From Blastocladiella emersonii ATCC 22665 (taxonomy: Eukaryota; Blastocladiomycota; Blastocladiomycetes; Blastocladiales; Blastocladiaceae): a DNA stretch of 64,000 nt. Both the position numbers and the translations under genes were made by a program. The notes beneath the pieces were generated by a model. The model made no database searches. It was not told where the DNA came from and worked only from the letters and a program-made list of their open reading frames with translations. Where the stretch lies: assembly GCA_025594325.1 (NCBI GenBank), contig JANHCV010000007.1, positions 558,001-622,000 of the forward strand. Reading direction: 5' to 3'. Below, piece by piece: positions 63,425 through 64,000 of the stretch (its first letter is position 1; every line of letters starts with the position of its first letter).

Positions 63425-64000
63425 CTACTCCTCGTCGTCGAAGCTGGTCACCGAGGTGACGCCGCCGTTGCACGACCCGTTGTTGCCGCCACGGTTGCCG
63501 CCACGGTTTCCACCGCGGTTGCCGCCGTTGTTCCCACCCTGGTTGCCGTCGCGCTGGCCGCGGCCGCCGCGACCCGCACCGTTACCAGGCTGGCCGGCGC
63601 CGGGCTGGCCCTGACGCGGGTCGTTCGCACCGTTGCCGTTGCCGTTGCCGTTGCCAGGCTGGCGACCGTTGCCGTTACCCGCACCGTTTCCGGGCTGGCC
63701 AGCACCGGGCTGACCGGCGCCGGGCTGACCCTGGCGCGGGTCGTTGGCGCCGTTACCGTTCCCGGGCTGGCGACCGTTGCCGTTACCCGTACCGTTGCCA
63801 GGCTGGCCGCCGCGGCCGCCGCCGTTAGCGAGCGCCGGGTCCATGAACAGGAACTTGTTGGGGGTGCCGCGGAGGTTACCCTTGACGACGTCGGGGGTCG
63901 CGTCGGCGAGGAGCTTCTGCTGGGCCTGCTGCGCGCTCATACCCTGCGAGCGGAGCGCGGCGACGACGCCGGCGACGTGGGGCGTGGCCATGGAGGTGCC
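63425..64000 (-). CDS. Subtilisin-like serine protease (S8), C-terminal part
   Basis: The frame is open at the window edge and continues beyond it. The first visible residues are GTSMATPHVAGVVAALRSQG, the S8 block containing the catalytic Ser (GTS*M at 63992-64000), so the Asp and His of the triad lie outside. The protease domain ends after NKFLFMDPALA, as in proteinase-K-like fungal enzymes. A 130-residue low-complexity tail of GNGNGRQPGNG, DPRQGQPGAGQPG and GGNRGGN repeats follows, ending SCNGGVTSVTSFDDEE. Such tails are not typical of proteinase K and may anchor or space the enzyme. Probably secreted. Confidence 0.88.
   Translation of the reverse strand, partial: GTSMATPHVAGVVAALRSQGMSAQQAQQKLLADATPDVVKGNLRGTPNKFLFMDPALANGGGRGGQPGNGTGNGNGRQPGNGNGANDPRQGQPGAGQPGAGQPGNGAGNGNGRQPGNGNGNGNGANDPRQGQPGAGQPGNGAGRGGRGQRDGNQGGNNGGNRGGNRGGNRGGNNGSCNGGVTSVTSFDDEE

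Noticed and set aside
1-64000. CRISPR arrays, operons or Shine-Dalgarno sites
   Set aside because: The genes are eukaryotic with spliceosomal introns; the repeats present are microsatellites, coding repeats or transposon subterminal repeats.

Overview
The window is high-GC nuclear DNA of a fungus. Genes carry many short spliceosomal introns, mostly 53 to 82 nt, with a GTACG or GTGCG donor, a CTGAC or CTAAC branch site and a TAG or CAG acceptor. The gene set is fungal or opisthokont: a YAK1-type kinase, CCT3, mitochondrial bL27, PAF1, an NTA1-type amidase, a PPR protein and a RUS-family protein. A TMEM245-like protein, a RUS protein and an ApgM-type phosphoglycerate mutase together suggest an early-diverging, zoosporic lineage; a blastocladiomycete is my guess, not something the sequence proves. 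Nothing viral was seen.

Layout. 1-5.8 kb: 3' part of a TMEM245/AI-2E-like gene, then three plus-strand genes, two with F-box-like starts. 6.0-13.6 kb: head-to-tail minus-strand cluster of four two-exon F-box-like/LRR genes (A to D); A is a deletion pseudogene, B to D are intact. 15.0-18.4 kb: a multi-exon membrane-protein gene followed in the same frame, after one TGA, by a 500-codon reading frame. 20.5-25.7 kb: a fifth LRR paralogue (E), whose first exon is split by a 3.55-kb DNA transposon with CACAGTG termini and a 3-bp target duplication. 26-52 kb: a compact housekeeping block. 52-63 kb: a broken gene, a FrnE/DsbA-like oxidoreductase, a nine-exon gene of unknown function, a 778-residue F-box-like gene and a Gly/Arg-rich candidate. 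The right edge holds the C-terminal end of a subtilisin-like protease.

The most notable features are: the transposon insertion, whose excision restores an exact 141-codon exon; a promoter motif (CGTGATC-N2-GACGTGATTT-N4-GACGCGTC type) about 100-135 bp upstream of all five LRR genes and of the distant F-box-like gene, with one copy inside the transposon; and birth-and-death decay of the LRR cluster. Exon coordinates in the entries were inferred by hand from reading frames and splice signals.
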